DNA of 64,000 nucleotides, taken from contig CM045758.1 of assembly GCA_025200525.1 (NCBI GenBank), positions 59,739,649-59,803,648 of the forward strand. The letters run 5' to 3'. How positions within the stretch are numbered: the stretch's first letter is position 1; the number at the start of each line of letters is the position of its first letter. Source of the DNA: Camellia lanceoleosa. Taxonomy: Eukaryota > Streptophyta > Magnoliopsida > Ericales > Theaceae. A program made the position numbers and the translations under genes. Below the pieces are notes generated by a model. The model made no database searches, was not told the DNA's origin, and worked only from the letters and a program-made list of their open reading frames with translations. Below, piece after piece: positions 44,106 to 55,352 of this stretch.

Positions 44106-44262
44106 GTCGGCCGGCCAAAAATGTAATTGACCAAAAAAATATAGCCGGCCGGCTATCTATAGTGTCGGCCGGCCAAACATTTGGCCGGTGGCAACAAAAC
44201 ACAGCCGGTGGCCTCAAGCCATGGCCGGTGGAGTGTAGGGATGGCTCACAAGCCATTCCCTG
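44106..44262. repeat. 20-bp phased array in J, right
   Basis: GTCGGCCGGCC occurs at 44106, with a decayed unit at 44126 (ATTGACC), then GCCGGCCGGC at 44144 and GTCGGCCGGCC at 44164. GGCCGGTGG occurs at 44183, 44203 (AGCCGGTGG), 44223 and, as GGCTCACAA, at 44243. Spacing is 20 bp, with one 18- to 19-bp step. Confidence 0.85.
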
Positions 44263-44455
44263 CCCCTCCAAGGCAGAACACAAGTGTTTGGTGCAAAACC
44301 AGACACAAAACAGTTGAGTCGAGAGATCCTGAGGCAAGGCGCATAGCCGAAACCTCTGGGAACCCAAGACGAACACAAACATGGATAATCACCGAGTGTT
44401 CAAGCGGTGACGTCCAAGTCTTGAGGACGGTCAAAAATGGGGTGTCTACAATGCG

Positions 44456-45239
44456 GCTCTGGGCAATTTTCAGTCCGAAAATGCCTTCTTAATTTGGACC
44501 TTCTCATTTTCAAAGTTCAACCTCAAATTCATATAAATCAAACATCATAACCTCAAAATACTACTCAATTCCCAAGCACAAGAACAAAATTAAGATTTAA
44601 AACACAAGAGCATAAAGTAGCCATGGTTTGGGGTTCAAAGCTCACATCTTTCATATTTACATATATCTTCATTCATATATAGCTAACCATTCAAAACCTC
44701 AAGATTGGAGCTCAACTTCCCATAATCAACCTCAAGATAAACAAATATAAAGAATTTAACTCTTCAATCAAGCAACTCTTAAGGAATCAAGGTTCAATTT
44801 CATGAAGAGAGTTCATTTCATCCATAACCCAAAACTCCAATTCATCTATATATTACATCTTCCAAATCAATCTTTGATTTCATGTAATTGATGCTTTAAA
44901 CATAAGGATTCAAGATAGATGGTCATACTTTAGTTCAATCTTTGTCTTTCTCTTAGTTTTCTTCAATTTCCCCAAGCTTCCATGGATAGTGGGCTCTCTT
45001 TCTCTGTTGGAGAGTTTCCCCTCTCCTTTGCTCTCCTTTCTTTCGGTTCTCTCCCTTGGATATTTTATTTTGACTTCAAGGGATGAGTTTCACCACTCAT
45101 ATGGCACATCTATACATATATATATATATATACACACATAAACTTAACACAATAGGGAGAGCCAAACACAGCCTTACTTCATCGCACGAAATCAAATTTC
45201 AATTAAACCTTCCAGATGACTCTAAAAAATTGTGCTGAT
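44456..45239 (-). other. LTR F, continued
   Basis: AT-rich LTR DNA between J and Gypsy-D. The stretch includes a pyrimidine-rich run near 44990-45060 and (TA)n at 45119-45131. No gene. Confidence 0.6.
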
Positions 45240-45877
45240 TGTCACGACCCAAACCCGCCCCTATGGGTTTAGCACCGAATCGCCAAGAATGTCTGAGATT
45301 ATCGAAGGCCTCTTGAGCGATATCTGAATATCTGAGTATGGGGGTTTGGCAGAAGCCAAAATAGTAAATAAACAATGTCCAATGAGCTATGACAGTCTGT
45401 ATGCCAAAAAGGTTTTTTCATACATTTGTACAGAACAGTATACAAAACATTTACAAACATTCAGAACAGGGATCAAGTCCCTATTAACCAAGATGCAGTC
45501 ACTATACTGATACAAACAAAAGCGATGCAGAAGGGAACACTAAACACCCCTAGCCATAGCTTGGCAGGCTTGGAACCTCACAGTGAGGCACGTAGGATGG
45601 CTTGACAAAACTGGAAATACCCCAACGCTTCTAGCATTGGTCCGGTGCCTGTATACCTACATATATATATGAGCAGTGAGCTAAAGCCCAGTGAATAACA
45701 TAATGCATAAAGAGGTTTAGAATGAATGTCCTTACAGTAATGAAAACAGTTCATTAAATCAGTATTTCAGTCTTTCAGTCAATCAATCATATGTGGTACA
45801 TCCATTAGCATAACAGTACAATAAGCAGTAGGTCTTAAAGACCGAACAGTAATGATGGCCATCAATCAGTAAACAGT

Positions 45878-48589
45878 TGTCACGACCCAAACCCGCCCCT
45901 ATAGGTTTGGCACCGTAACCGGCCAGTAATTCGAGGATTACCTACGGCCTCTAAACAGATTAACAAAATATTAGGGGCTAGCGGAAGCAAATAATAATAT
46001 ACAACGTCCATTGAGCTATGCAGACTTATATGAGACAGAAAAATTTTAAACTTTTTATTTACATATATACACATGACTTGAAGAACCAAGCAAGAAAACA
46101 TAACTGAACTTAAACTTTACATCACATAACGACGACACTTAGCATATCTGGAACCTCCACGGGAGGCACATAGGTTGGCTGACAGAACAGATTCTAGACA
46201 GATGCCTCTAAGCCTGGTCACGCACCTGATCACCTACATACATAAATAATAAAGTGAGCTAAAGCTCAGTGAATAATAACAGAGTAAAGGGTTTATTGAA
46301 TGATGTCCATCACAGAGTTAGAAATCAGAGTTTATATCAGATACATAATCTTATCAGAAACAGTCTTATGCATATTCAGATTTCCAATCAGAAATAGATT
46401 CAGATACATGCTCATATTCATAATCAACTCAGGATTTGCATAAGATCATATGTGGTACACCCATTAGCTATCAGGTCAGGTAGGTCTAAAAACCACAGCA
46501 GGTAGGTCCGAAGACCACAAATAAAGTTGGTACCAACAACCACGGTATTATTACCTTCGGGCGAGGGCCATAGGCCACGATATTGTTACCCCCGGGCGAG
46601 GGCCATCCAGACTAAGGATGCCACAAATACTTTTCAGAAAAACGGGACATTCATTCATTCATTTCCAACATATCATAGCTTTTCCAAGAATCAGTCATTT
46701 CGTATCATAGCATACTGCAAATACATAACATTGAACATAACTTTACAAAGTTATTACTCACAGAGGGCTGCAGAGGCAAATCAGACAGACTGGATATATC
46801 AGATAAATCGGGCAGACAATGGCGCGTGACCTACACAAACATATAATGTGTACACATTGAAATACAATATTACTCCCTTGATTAAACTTGTCCTTTCTAG
46901 TCTTTAGTCTTTATAGTCCGAAGTTCTACTACGTTTATTCTTTCTCATTTAAATAAACCGAGTTCTTATTTCACATATTCTTTCATTACTAAGTCCTTCT
47001 TTTCCAAATAGATTGATCCTTTACTTGGCTTATTAAACAATTACCACTAGACCAATGATTCATTCTTTAACTAACTAATCTATGTTGATTAATAGCTTAT
47101 TATTCTTTATTAAGTCATAAATTCCTTAGAACATTATTCACATGCATGAAATTGACATCAAAATTACTAGTTTTACATTCTTATAAATTTTTCAACTAGT
47201 TTCCATAATCTTGGACTTAGTTTAATTTATAACCTCAATTTAATTCATAACCATAGATGCCCCAAAATATGCTTAATCTCAAATTACAAGTATGGATTAA
47301 AATCTAATTATAAAATCAACACTTTATCTAACATTAGGATTTATTCTAATTTTCCATAAACTTGATGTTTATAAAACATTTCATTTCTCTCTTCAAAATA
47401 TGAGATTGAATTATATAGGCCCAATTTTATTATTAATAACAAAATCAACTTAATTATAAATTACACAAAATCAATTTCCTAGAAATTCAACTCAACTCAA
47501 TTTCTGAAATATACTTAAATGGAACAAACCTTTTAAATTAAATCTCATGCATGGATTAAACAAATTCCTAGTTTTCATAATAAAATCAAAACTCATGAAC
47601 TCATGATTTTAAAATCCTTTTTCCAAAATCAAATGCACAATAAAATTACATATAATTTATGGAGCTTGATTTAATTATAGCTTCGAAAACCAAATCCAAA
47701 ATAAGTAATTTCTAATTAACCTTCATAAGTTGACCTTAGCTCCAATTCTTCATTATTTTACTAATTCCTCTTAAGTCATGAGATTAAAATTACAAACTCT
47801 TTTAAAGAAATATTTGCATATACAAAACATTTATCAAAACCCCACAAATTCTACCTTATTAAGCTCCAACCATAATTAAACTCTTAATTTACACCAAAAC
47901 TCAATCACAAACTTATATTCTTTAAATTATGGATTAATTTCTTAACTTACTTTACATGCATGGGTTAAAAATCTAATTATGAACCCAAAACTTTATCTAC
48001 CATTCTAAATTTTCATAAACTTGATTCTTATCAAACATTTCCCCCTTTTTTTTTCTTCAAATATGAGCTTGAATAAATTTAGATTTTTTCATAATTCATG
48101 CAACATATTGTACTTAGAGCATTAATTTGCTCATGCATGTAACATTTTCATGAAAAATCACCACATCAAATCCATAGAAAATAAGTTCCTAAATTTATTC
48201 CAAAATCAACCACATGCATGTAACCCATTTCATGTTTACATCCCAAATCCAAATTAGCTTCCATAATAATCTTTATTTTCTAATTTCATCCCAATTATAT
48301 AAAATTGAACTCAAATTTAACAAATAAAAAGGATCATAACTCATGTTTTTCAACCCAACTTGATTTACATGCACAAATCTAATTTTTATCCATTTATATA
48401 AATGATCCACAAATCTTCATTTTAATCTTCTCAAAATTCATCTTGAATTAATTTACATCTAGATTATTTAAATAACACTATAAAGAAGATAGGATTTCTC
48501 ACCTTAAGATGATTTTTTTCCACAATTTTTAGTTGAATTTTGACAACCCATAAGACCCTCTTCCTTTCTTCCTCTTCCTTGGGTTGAAA

Positions 48590-48657
<68 letters not shown>

Positions 48658-49553
48658 CCACGGTTTTCTTTCCAAAAGAACACCCAAAAATGGGTCTTGA
48701 TTCATCTCCTTTAACACATACATACTTGCACACTTCTCTTGTTTACACATCATGCACACGGGCACCTTGTTTTAAGCTTCCAACACACACCCACACACAC
48801 AAATATGGTTTCTCAGTACACCCACCAAACTTTCTCTGCACACACCCCCACATATATTCCCAACTCTAAATCATTTTACAATTTAATCTATGGTTGGGAT
48901 TAATTTAATTAAATAACACCTAGTCTTACTAAATTTCAATTAGCACATCATTAAATTAATTATGACTAATCATAAATCCTTCATAATTTAATTGATTTAA
49001 TTTGACTTCCACTAAGGCCCAATTAATTATATTTAACTCTATCAATCCGATTCAAATTTTTAGTTAGACTCCCAAAAGGCTCCAAATATTAAATCCAACT
49101 TATTGTCATCATCAATTTTGATTTCCCAAATCATTTAGGCCTTCAATTTCTGATCAGACTCGAATTTTCATCAATAAATTACATATTCAAATTGGGCACA
49201 CCATAATTAAATTTAATTTATAATAACCGCAATCCTCAATCCTTATGACTTAATTAACTCCAATTAGGACCTAATTAATCGAATCTCAATTTCACTAAAC
49301 TGAATCGAATATTTAATTAAACTCCCAAATGGGTCCGTAATCAAAATTAAATTGATTCGACTTCCTAACTTCACTTCCTTAAGCCATTTGGACCCTTAAT
49401 TTCTGATTCCAAAATAAATCTTTAATAGAATCATGTACGAGTCAGATTCCACAATTCTCATAAATCCCAAATAAATTATAATATTCGGCAATTAAATTTC
49501 AAATCCTCTTAATTAATCAAGTACTAATCATTATACGTGATGGGGTTGTTACA
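45878..49553 (-). repeat. Solo LTR H (3.68 kb)
   Basis: It reads TGTCACGACCCAAACCCGCC at the left and TGGGGTTGTTACA at the right; on minus, TGTAACAACCCC...GGGTCGTGACA. The target ACAGT is exact (45873-45877, 49554-49558). It contains a (CT)n run (48588-48655) and two copies of CGGGCGAGGGCCAT (46558, 46592). No coding sequence and no second LTR. Confidence 0.9.
48588..48655. repeat. (CT)n microsatellite in H
   Basis: About 68 bp of CT broken by a few TTT. It causes artificial Glu/Arg-repeat frames on the minus strand. Confidence 0.95.
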
Positions 49554-50000
49554 ACAGTAGTAGTCCCACGAGGGAACCGACAGAGATCTCTATGAATAAA
49601 GAAGCAGAATGAGGTGCTCAGATGCCAAGATGCAGTTCAGAATATAGGACATGCATTCATTCAGTAAAGAATATCAGTTCAGTAAACAGTTCAGTTCAGT
49701 ATTTAGAAGATAATCATTTTGAACATATCTTTACATAATTGTTACTTACAGAGTTCTGGCCTATAGTGAACTAGAGCGTCTCCTCGGAATGCCAACCCTA
49801 TACAGTTAATAAATTGAATACACACTAAGCTATACAGTTGGGAAAGATAACAACTTAATCCCTAAATTTGCCTCGGTGTGTTCTACATCTATATCCTCTT
49901 TAAGATGCCTCAAACTAGGCCTAAGAATGCCTAGGATGGGATGAGGATGCAAAGATGGACTTAGAAAACACTTTACAAAATTTGCTAAAAACAGGGGTCT

Positions 50001-50310
50001 CGCTTGAGCGAGGATTCCTTCGCTCGAGCGGACATGCAGACAAAGGAGATCCGCTCGAGCGTGGATTCCGTCGCTCGAGCAGACTGCGTGCTACAGTAAA
50101 AATACTGGATGCTTAAGATTTACGCTCGATCCTCGCTCGAGCTTGAGACACAGCTCTTCGCTCGAGCGTAGGTCCCTTTGCTCGACCGTATGCCTGCGCA
50201 CACCAAGATTCTGAGAGCTTGAAATTTACGCTCGAGCCACCATTCCGTTACTCGAGCGTAGCTCAGAGTAAATGGTGGTCGCTCGAGCGTAAAATCCTTC
50301 GCTCGAGCAT
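50001..50310. repeat. Paired palindrome array CGCTCGAGCG in Gypsy-D LTR
   Basis: CTCGAG cores (or one-base variants) start at 50003/50023, 50054/50074, 50161/50181, 50231/50251 and 50282/50302, five pairs each exactly 20 bp apart. A less regular group lies at 50125/50136/50142. Flanks extend the palindrome to CGCTCGAGCG in most copies, while the DNA between copies is not conserved. Confidence 0.93.
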
Positions 50311-51368
50311 AGAAGCCAAATTCTGGAATTTTCAAATTTGCCTCCCAAGCTCAAACCAAGCATTCCTAAGCTCAAAACTCGACCTCTTGGGCCCAAATTC
50401 TGGAAAACACATCTAAACTCAATATACAACAAGTTTCAAAGCTCAATTTTTGAATTTAAAGCTCAAGGGTGAGTCAATTAAATCTAAATTTCAAACCCAT
50501 TTTCATGAACATGAAGAACATGCAAACATGCATGAATTCAAATCATTTCAAAGCTTCAATGCTAGCTCAAATGAGCTCAAATCTTTCAAAAACATGATGA
50601 CAACATGAATTACAACAATATTATGAATATGCATGTCAGGAATGATGAATTACAACCTCAAAACTTATCAATATGCACATGCATGCAACAATTGAGCTCT
50701 AATTCAACATCATTAGACTAAAACATACATTAGCTCTTTAATTTAGCATGAACCATGCAAGAATGAAGTCAAATGCAAGTTTACGAAGGTAAGGCTCTAC
50801 CTCAAGTCTTGAATTAAAGGTCTAGGAGCTCAATCTTGGAACACTCTCTCCAATTCCTTTAATTTCCAACCCAACTCTTATGAACTCAAGATGAAACACT
50901 CACTTCTCTCACTCTCTCCCTCTTGGACGGCAAAAACAAGGGACTTGGCTGATGAATGTTCTGTATTGAGTGCAATAAGGCTCTACAATAATAATAAACA
51001 AAGGCCCCACTAGATGGCATTATGGTAAATAAGTCCATATCTTGTGTTTTATCGCTATTAATCTAATTTAATCATACCAAATCGATTTTCAGATAAATAT
51101 GTCATAAAATCACATAAATTATGATGATCATAAGACATCAATCGATTTCAGATTCGGCCGCCGATAAGGCCTTCAATTTACAATTTAAACATATAAACAT
51201 GAACAGATCAATTAACAGTCAACAGATAGAAAATGCATTTAAACAAATACAGTTAATCAATCAGTTTCAGATTTCAGTCGGTCAGTTCATTATTTCAATT
51301 ACTTCAGTTACCAGTCACAATCAGTCTCAGTTTAGCCATAATCGGTAATCAGTGTGAGGGTCATTACA

Positions 51369-51386
51369 GTCTCCCCTCCTTAAAAG
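51369..51386 (-). promoter_or_regulatory. Gypsy-D polypurine tract
   Basis: The minus strand reads CTTTTAAGGAGGGGAGAC directly before TGTAATGACC, the start of the 3' LTR. Confidence 0.88.
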
Positions 51387-51389
51387 AGT

Positions 51390-52956
51390 TTAGTCCTCTA
51401 AACTCGAGTTACCTTCATTCTGGAAGAAAACAGGATTCAGTGGAAACAATTCAGGATATCTCTTAGCCATGTCATCTTCCCTTTCCCAAGTAGCATACAC
51501 GCCACCATGGTTTTGCTAGTCAACTTTCACTAACGGGATCTCTTTGTTCCTCAATTTCTTAATCTGTCTGTTTACAATCTGTATAGGCCGTTCCTCGTAA
51601 GTGTAGTCATCACTCAACACTACCCGAGTAGGCTCAATCATATGGAAAGGATCCCGGAGATAATCTTTTAACATAGAGATGTGGAAGACGTTGTGCATAT
51701 GCTCCATTTCAGAAGGAAGCGCAACTTGATACGCCACCGGATTGATTTTCTCAATAATCTCATACGGTCCGACATATCTCAGCGCTAACTTGCCTTTGAC
51801 TCTAAAACGAGTCTGGCCTTTCATCGGTGTCACTTTCACAAAAACGTGATCACCCACTTCATACTCTGTCTCGTCTTCTGACATCTACATAACTTTTCTG
51901 TCTGCTCTGTGCAGTTTTCAGTCACTGTTGTATCAGTTTTACTTTCTCAGTCGTTTCATAAACAATCTCGGGCCCAAGCAAAGGCCCATCTCCAACTTCT
52001 GCCAGCAAATTAGAGATCTACATTTTCTGCCATACAATGCCTCGAAAGGCGCCATACCAATGCTTGAATGATAGCTGTTGTTGTAAGCGAATTCAACTAA
52101 GGGCAAATGGCTTTCCCAATTTCCCTGAAAATCAAGGACACACATTCTCAATAAATCCTCTAGAGTCTGGATGGTCCTTTCTAACTGGCCATCTGTCTGA
52201 GGATGATAAGCACTACTCAGTTTCAGTTCAGTACCCAATGCAATCTGTAAGCTTTGCCAAAACCTCAATGTAAACTTCGAATCCCTGTCAGAAACAATGG
52301 ATACAGGCACTCCATGCAGTCTAACAATTTCATCAATATAAATTACAGCCAACTTGTCCGCATTATAAATTGTCTTGACAGGTAAGAAGTGAGCAGATTT
52401 GGTCAGTCTATCAACAATAACCCAAATTGAATCCATACCTTTTCTAGAGCGAGGCAATCCAACAATAAAATCCATCGTGATATGCTCACATTTCCACTCC
52501 GGTATGGGTAAGGGTTGCAGTAAGCCTACGGGTCGCTGATGTTCAGTTTTAACTTGTTAGCAATGAAGACATTTTGATACAAACTCGGCAATTTCTTTCT
52601 TCATTCCCGGCCACCAGAAATTTAGTTTCAAATCTTGATACATCTTCGTTTTCCCCGGGTGAATAGAAAACTTTGAATTGTGGCCTTCTTGCAGAACTCT
52701 TCTTTTTAGTTCAGTATCATTCGATACACACAGTCTTTCTTGAAATTTCAGTACATTATTTTCAAATTTGAACCCTGGCCTCAGTTTAGATTCCCTTTCT
52801 TCGATGACCTTCTTCAAGAAATCATCCTGTTGCTGTTTCTCTTTATTTTCTTCAATCAGTGCCGGTTGAGCAGAAATAGCAGCTATTGTTCTACCTTGTT
52901 CTTTCAAAACAGCTTCAATTCCAGATTTTTCAAGGTCACAAAGCAACTCTTTCTGT
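51390..52956 (-). pseudogene. Gypsy-D integrase
   Basis: This is the part of pol left of Gypsy-E. From the right it has HNSKFSIHPGKTKMYQDLKL and CLHC (HHCC zinc domain, 52557-52700), a TAG after CLHC, then [20 protein letters not shown] with the first catalytic Asp, VSDRDSKF with the second, and [16 protein letters not shown] with the Glu. [20 protein letters not shown] follows. A frameshift near 52000 and stops near 51900-51940 separate the C-terminal GDHVFVKVTPMKGQTRFRVK and a chromodomain-like end (EIPLVKVD, then ATWEREDDMAKRYPELF after a TAG). The last codon before the TAA is near 51390. Confidence 0.92.
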
Positions 52957-52961
52957 CCAGT

Positions 52962-54949
52962 TATAGCGACCCTGGTCTTTTTCCATTTGATTATTGTATC
53001 CGGACTTATGTTCCGTGGATTCCGTTGTCATATTGTTGTCATTGTTGCCCTTTGATTCCTTGTTCTTTGGTTATAGGATGCTTTGGGCAGGTTGATTGCA
53101 GGTTGGTTGGGTTTAGAAACCAATACTTGATGTTCAGTTTTTGGCTTGGTCGCTCGAGCGAGCTTCTCTTCGCTCGAGCGAGATCTTTCTTTTTGGTTCT
53201 TCGCTCGAGAGAGCCTTTCTTGGCTCGAGCAAGGGTTGCGTCTAGTGCTAGACCTGAACGCAGTGTTTGTTGGCTCGAGCGAGCTTCCCTTCGCTCGAGC
53301 GAGCTGGTTTCTCTTTGGCTCGAGCGAGTTTCTCTTCGCTCGAGCGAGGTCTGTTTCTTGTGTCTGGTCGCTCGAGCGACTGGTCTTCCTTCAGCGAGCC
53401 TGTCCAAAGATTTAAAAAGCGGCCGGGATTTTTAGGGCAGTTTTTCATTCTTTTTGATCCCAAACCCTAAAGTCCGACTTTTCTTCTTCTCTAAACACCT
53501 TTTTCCCTAGGTTTGATCTAGTTAGGGTGTGTTTCTACCCTAGTTCCTTTACAAATAAGATAGAGGAGAGTGAGGGCTTTCATTTAATCGGAACAATCTT
53601 GGATTTGGAGCACTTTGAGGTTTTGGGCATCATCTTCATCTTCTTCTTTTCGAGCTATATCTTCGAGGTAGGGATTTCCTACTCCATTTATACGTTTTAA
53701 TTCTAAGTATTGGTATTTTGGTATGTGGGGGTAGTTTGGTTAATTTGGGAGAAACCCTAGGGTTTGTCATAGATTAATTTATATAACCAATTTAAGGGAA
53801 GATTGCGATATTGAGTAGATTCATGAGATTGGGGAATTTAGTGATTTAATGTTGTATTTGGTTAGTTTAAATACTTACCTTGAGGATGTTGAAATTACAT
53901 GTGTTGCTATAGTAATTTCTTGTTTAGAAATAATTGTTTTGGGCTATCGGTGGAGGATAGCCATGATTGTTGTAGACATTGCATGTGGATTAGGCAAATT
54001 GAAACTAATCATTTGGTTAAGTTGTTGAGTATAAAGGTTGGAATATTACATTGAATTTTTGTATCGATTTATTGTGTATATGACTTTATGTTTATGTGCA
54101 TTACTTGTGTATGGGAGGAGATAGGGGATGTACTCCACGGTTTAGGGAAAGATGGGGGATGTACCTCTAAACCGGTTAATGATTATGGGAAGATAGGGGA
54201 TGAACCGGGGTTCTTTGCTTATATCTTGGCGCCTATAGCGAGAATCTGACTCATATGCTTATCTAGTTGATATGATACATCACCAAAATGTGTATCAGTT
54301 GGGAAGTATGGAAGTGAATTTGATTGTGATTGATACAATACCAACTTGTGTATTTGTTATGTTATATGAGAGGTTTAACTTGATTTGTTATCCCTGTTGA
54401 ATTGGAAAGATTGTTAATAAGAGATGAAATCCCGTTGAGTTATTTGGGCGTGTTACGAGCCATAATTGGAAGGTGAATTATGCCATAGACAAAGTGTCAT
54501 AGGCAATGTAGACATTTGTGTCATGAAATTGTAAATAGATTATTTTGTGTTAACCATGTATCGAGATACTCTTGCTTTAGTTAATTCTTATGCTTGGTTT
54601 AGTATTTCTCTCTTGGTGTGGCTCACCCTATATAGAACTTCATTTTCGTGTTCGGTGGTTCACTACCTCCAAAGACTTAGCTTGTGAGGATTTGGACTTG
54701 AAGACTTGTTGTATTTGGTTTAGTTGTTTATTTGAATTATGTAAACATTCAAGCCTAGGACTATATTTGTTTAGAGTTCGAACTCATGGAATTGTGTCCA
54801 AGTGTTGGCTTGGCAAGATGTAAGCCCGTAGGGCATTTATTTTGATATTTTATTTCGTAATACTCTGATGATTGAAATAATATAATGTTTTCTGTTAATA
54901 AGGCATGTCATGTTTTATATTTAATGGGCTTAATTTTGAGGGCGTGATA
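52962..54949 (+). repeat. Gypsy-E 5' LTR
   Basis: 1988 bp, about 97% like 58076-60055 by eye apart from the palindrome zone. It starts TATAGCGACCCTGG and ends GAGGGCGTGATA. Confidence 0.95.
53151..53400. repeat. Paired palindrome array TCGCTCGAGCGA in Gypsy-E 5' LTR
   Basis: CTCGAG cores start at 53153, 53173, 53204, 53224, 53274, 53294, 53319, 53339 and 53371: four pairs exactly 20 bp apart and a ninth copy whose partner position (53391) holds only TCAGCGAG. The pairs are 45-70 bp apart. Confidence 0.95.
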
Positions 54950-54952
54950 ACT

Positions 54953-54964
54953 TGGTATCAGAGC
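54953..54964 (+). promoter_or_regulatory. Gypsy-E primer binding site
   Basis: TGGTATCAGAGC, perfect match to the initiator-methionine tRNA site, three bases after the LTR. Confidence 0.93.
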
Positions 54965-55352
54965 GTACCGGGTTCGAATACTTTGGGTACGTGGGAAGTG
55001 ATTAGAATCACAATGGGTTCGTCTCGTTTGATAGAGACTTAGTATAATGTTTATATGCATATATGATAACATGTTTATGTGACTATGTGGGTATGGAATG
55101 TAGTTTCTAGGATGTTGATTGGACCCTTGAGTCTCTAAAAGTCTTGTTGGAAAGGCACCTGATTAATGTTGTTTCTAACCGGAACTTTAGTGACGCCTCG
55201 GGACTGTCATTATCCAGGAATGAAATTCGTAGGTGCTTATGTGATTATGTGCTTACGTGGTATGATTTATTGTTGTTCAATGTATTAGGACGTGAGTTTT
55301 TAGTCTAGGCACATTTATTAGAGTGCTAACGATCCTTGTCACCTTTATTAGG
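54965..55352 (+). other. Gypsy-E leader
   Basis: Untranslated stretch between the primer site and the first gag ATG. No gene seen. Confidence 0.6.

Larger units (their letters stand above)
40602..44450 (-). repeat. Solo LTR J (3.85 kb)
   Basis: On the minus strand it begins TGTAGACACCCCATTTTTGA and ends GGGCTTGTTACA. The start and the internal GAGTCGCCACCTAAAT stretch near the other end (40757-40780) are typical of a large-LTR Gypsy group. The target is ATGCA on the left (40597-40601) and ATGCG on the right (44451-44455), a one-base difference that fits CpG decay. There is no coding sequence and no second LTR, so a solo LTR is the simplest reading. A non-autonomous element is less likely. 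Confidence 0.75.
45240..51368 (-). repeat. Gypsy-D 3' LTR, interrupted by H
   Basis: On the minus strand it starts TGTAATGACCCTCACACTG at 51368 and ends GGGTCGTGACA at 45240. Without H and the extra ACAGT it is about 2.45 kb. It carries the TCGCTCGAGCGA array at 50001-50310. Confidence 0.92.

Noticed and set aside
48464..48765. Glu/Arg-repeat proteins on the minus strand
   Set aside because: They are translations of a (CT)n microsatellite in a solo LTR, in two frames at once.
53151..53400. XhoI sites as cloning leftovers
   Set aside because: CTCGAG is the XhoI site, but the arrays are long, diverged, present in different LTRs and flanked by extended palindromes, so they are genomic.
53039..53470. 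Several overlapping frames with LARASSLERP-like repeats
   Set aside because: Palindromic CGCTCGAGCG arrays without stops open many frames on both strands. The pattern is a DNA feature, not protein.
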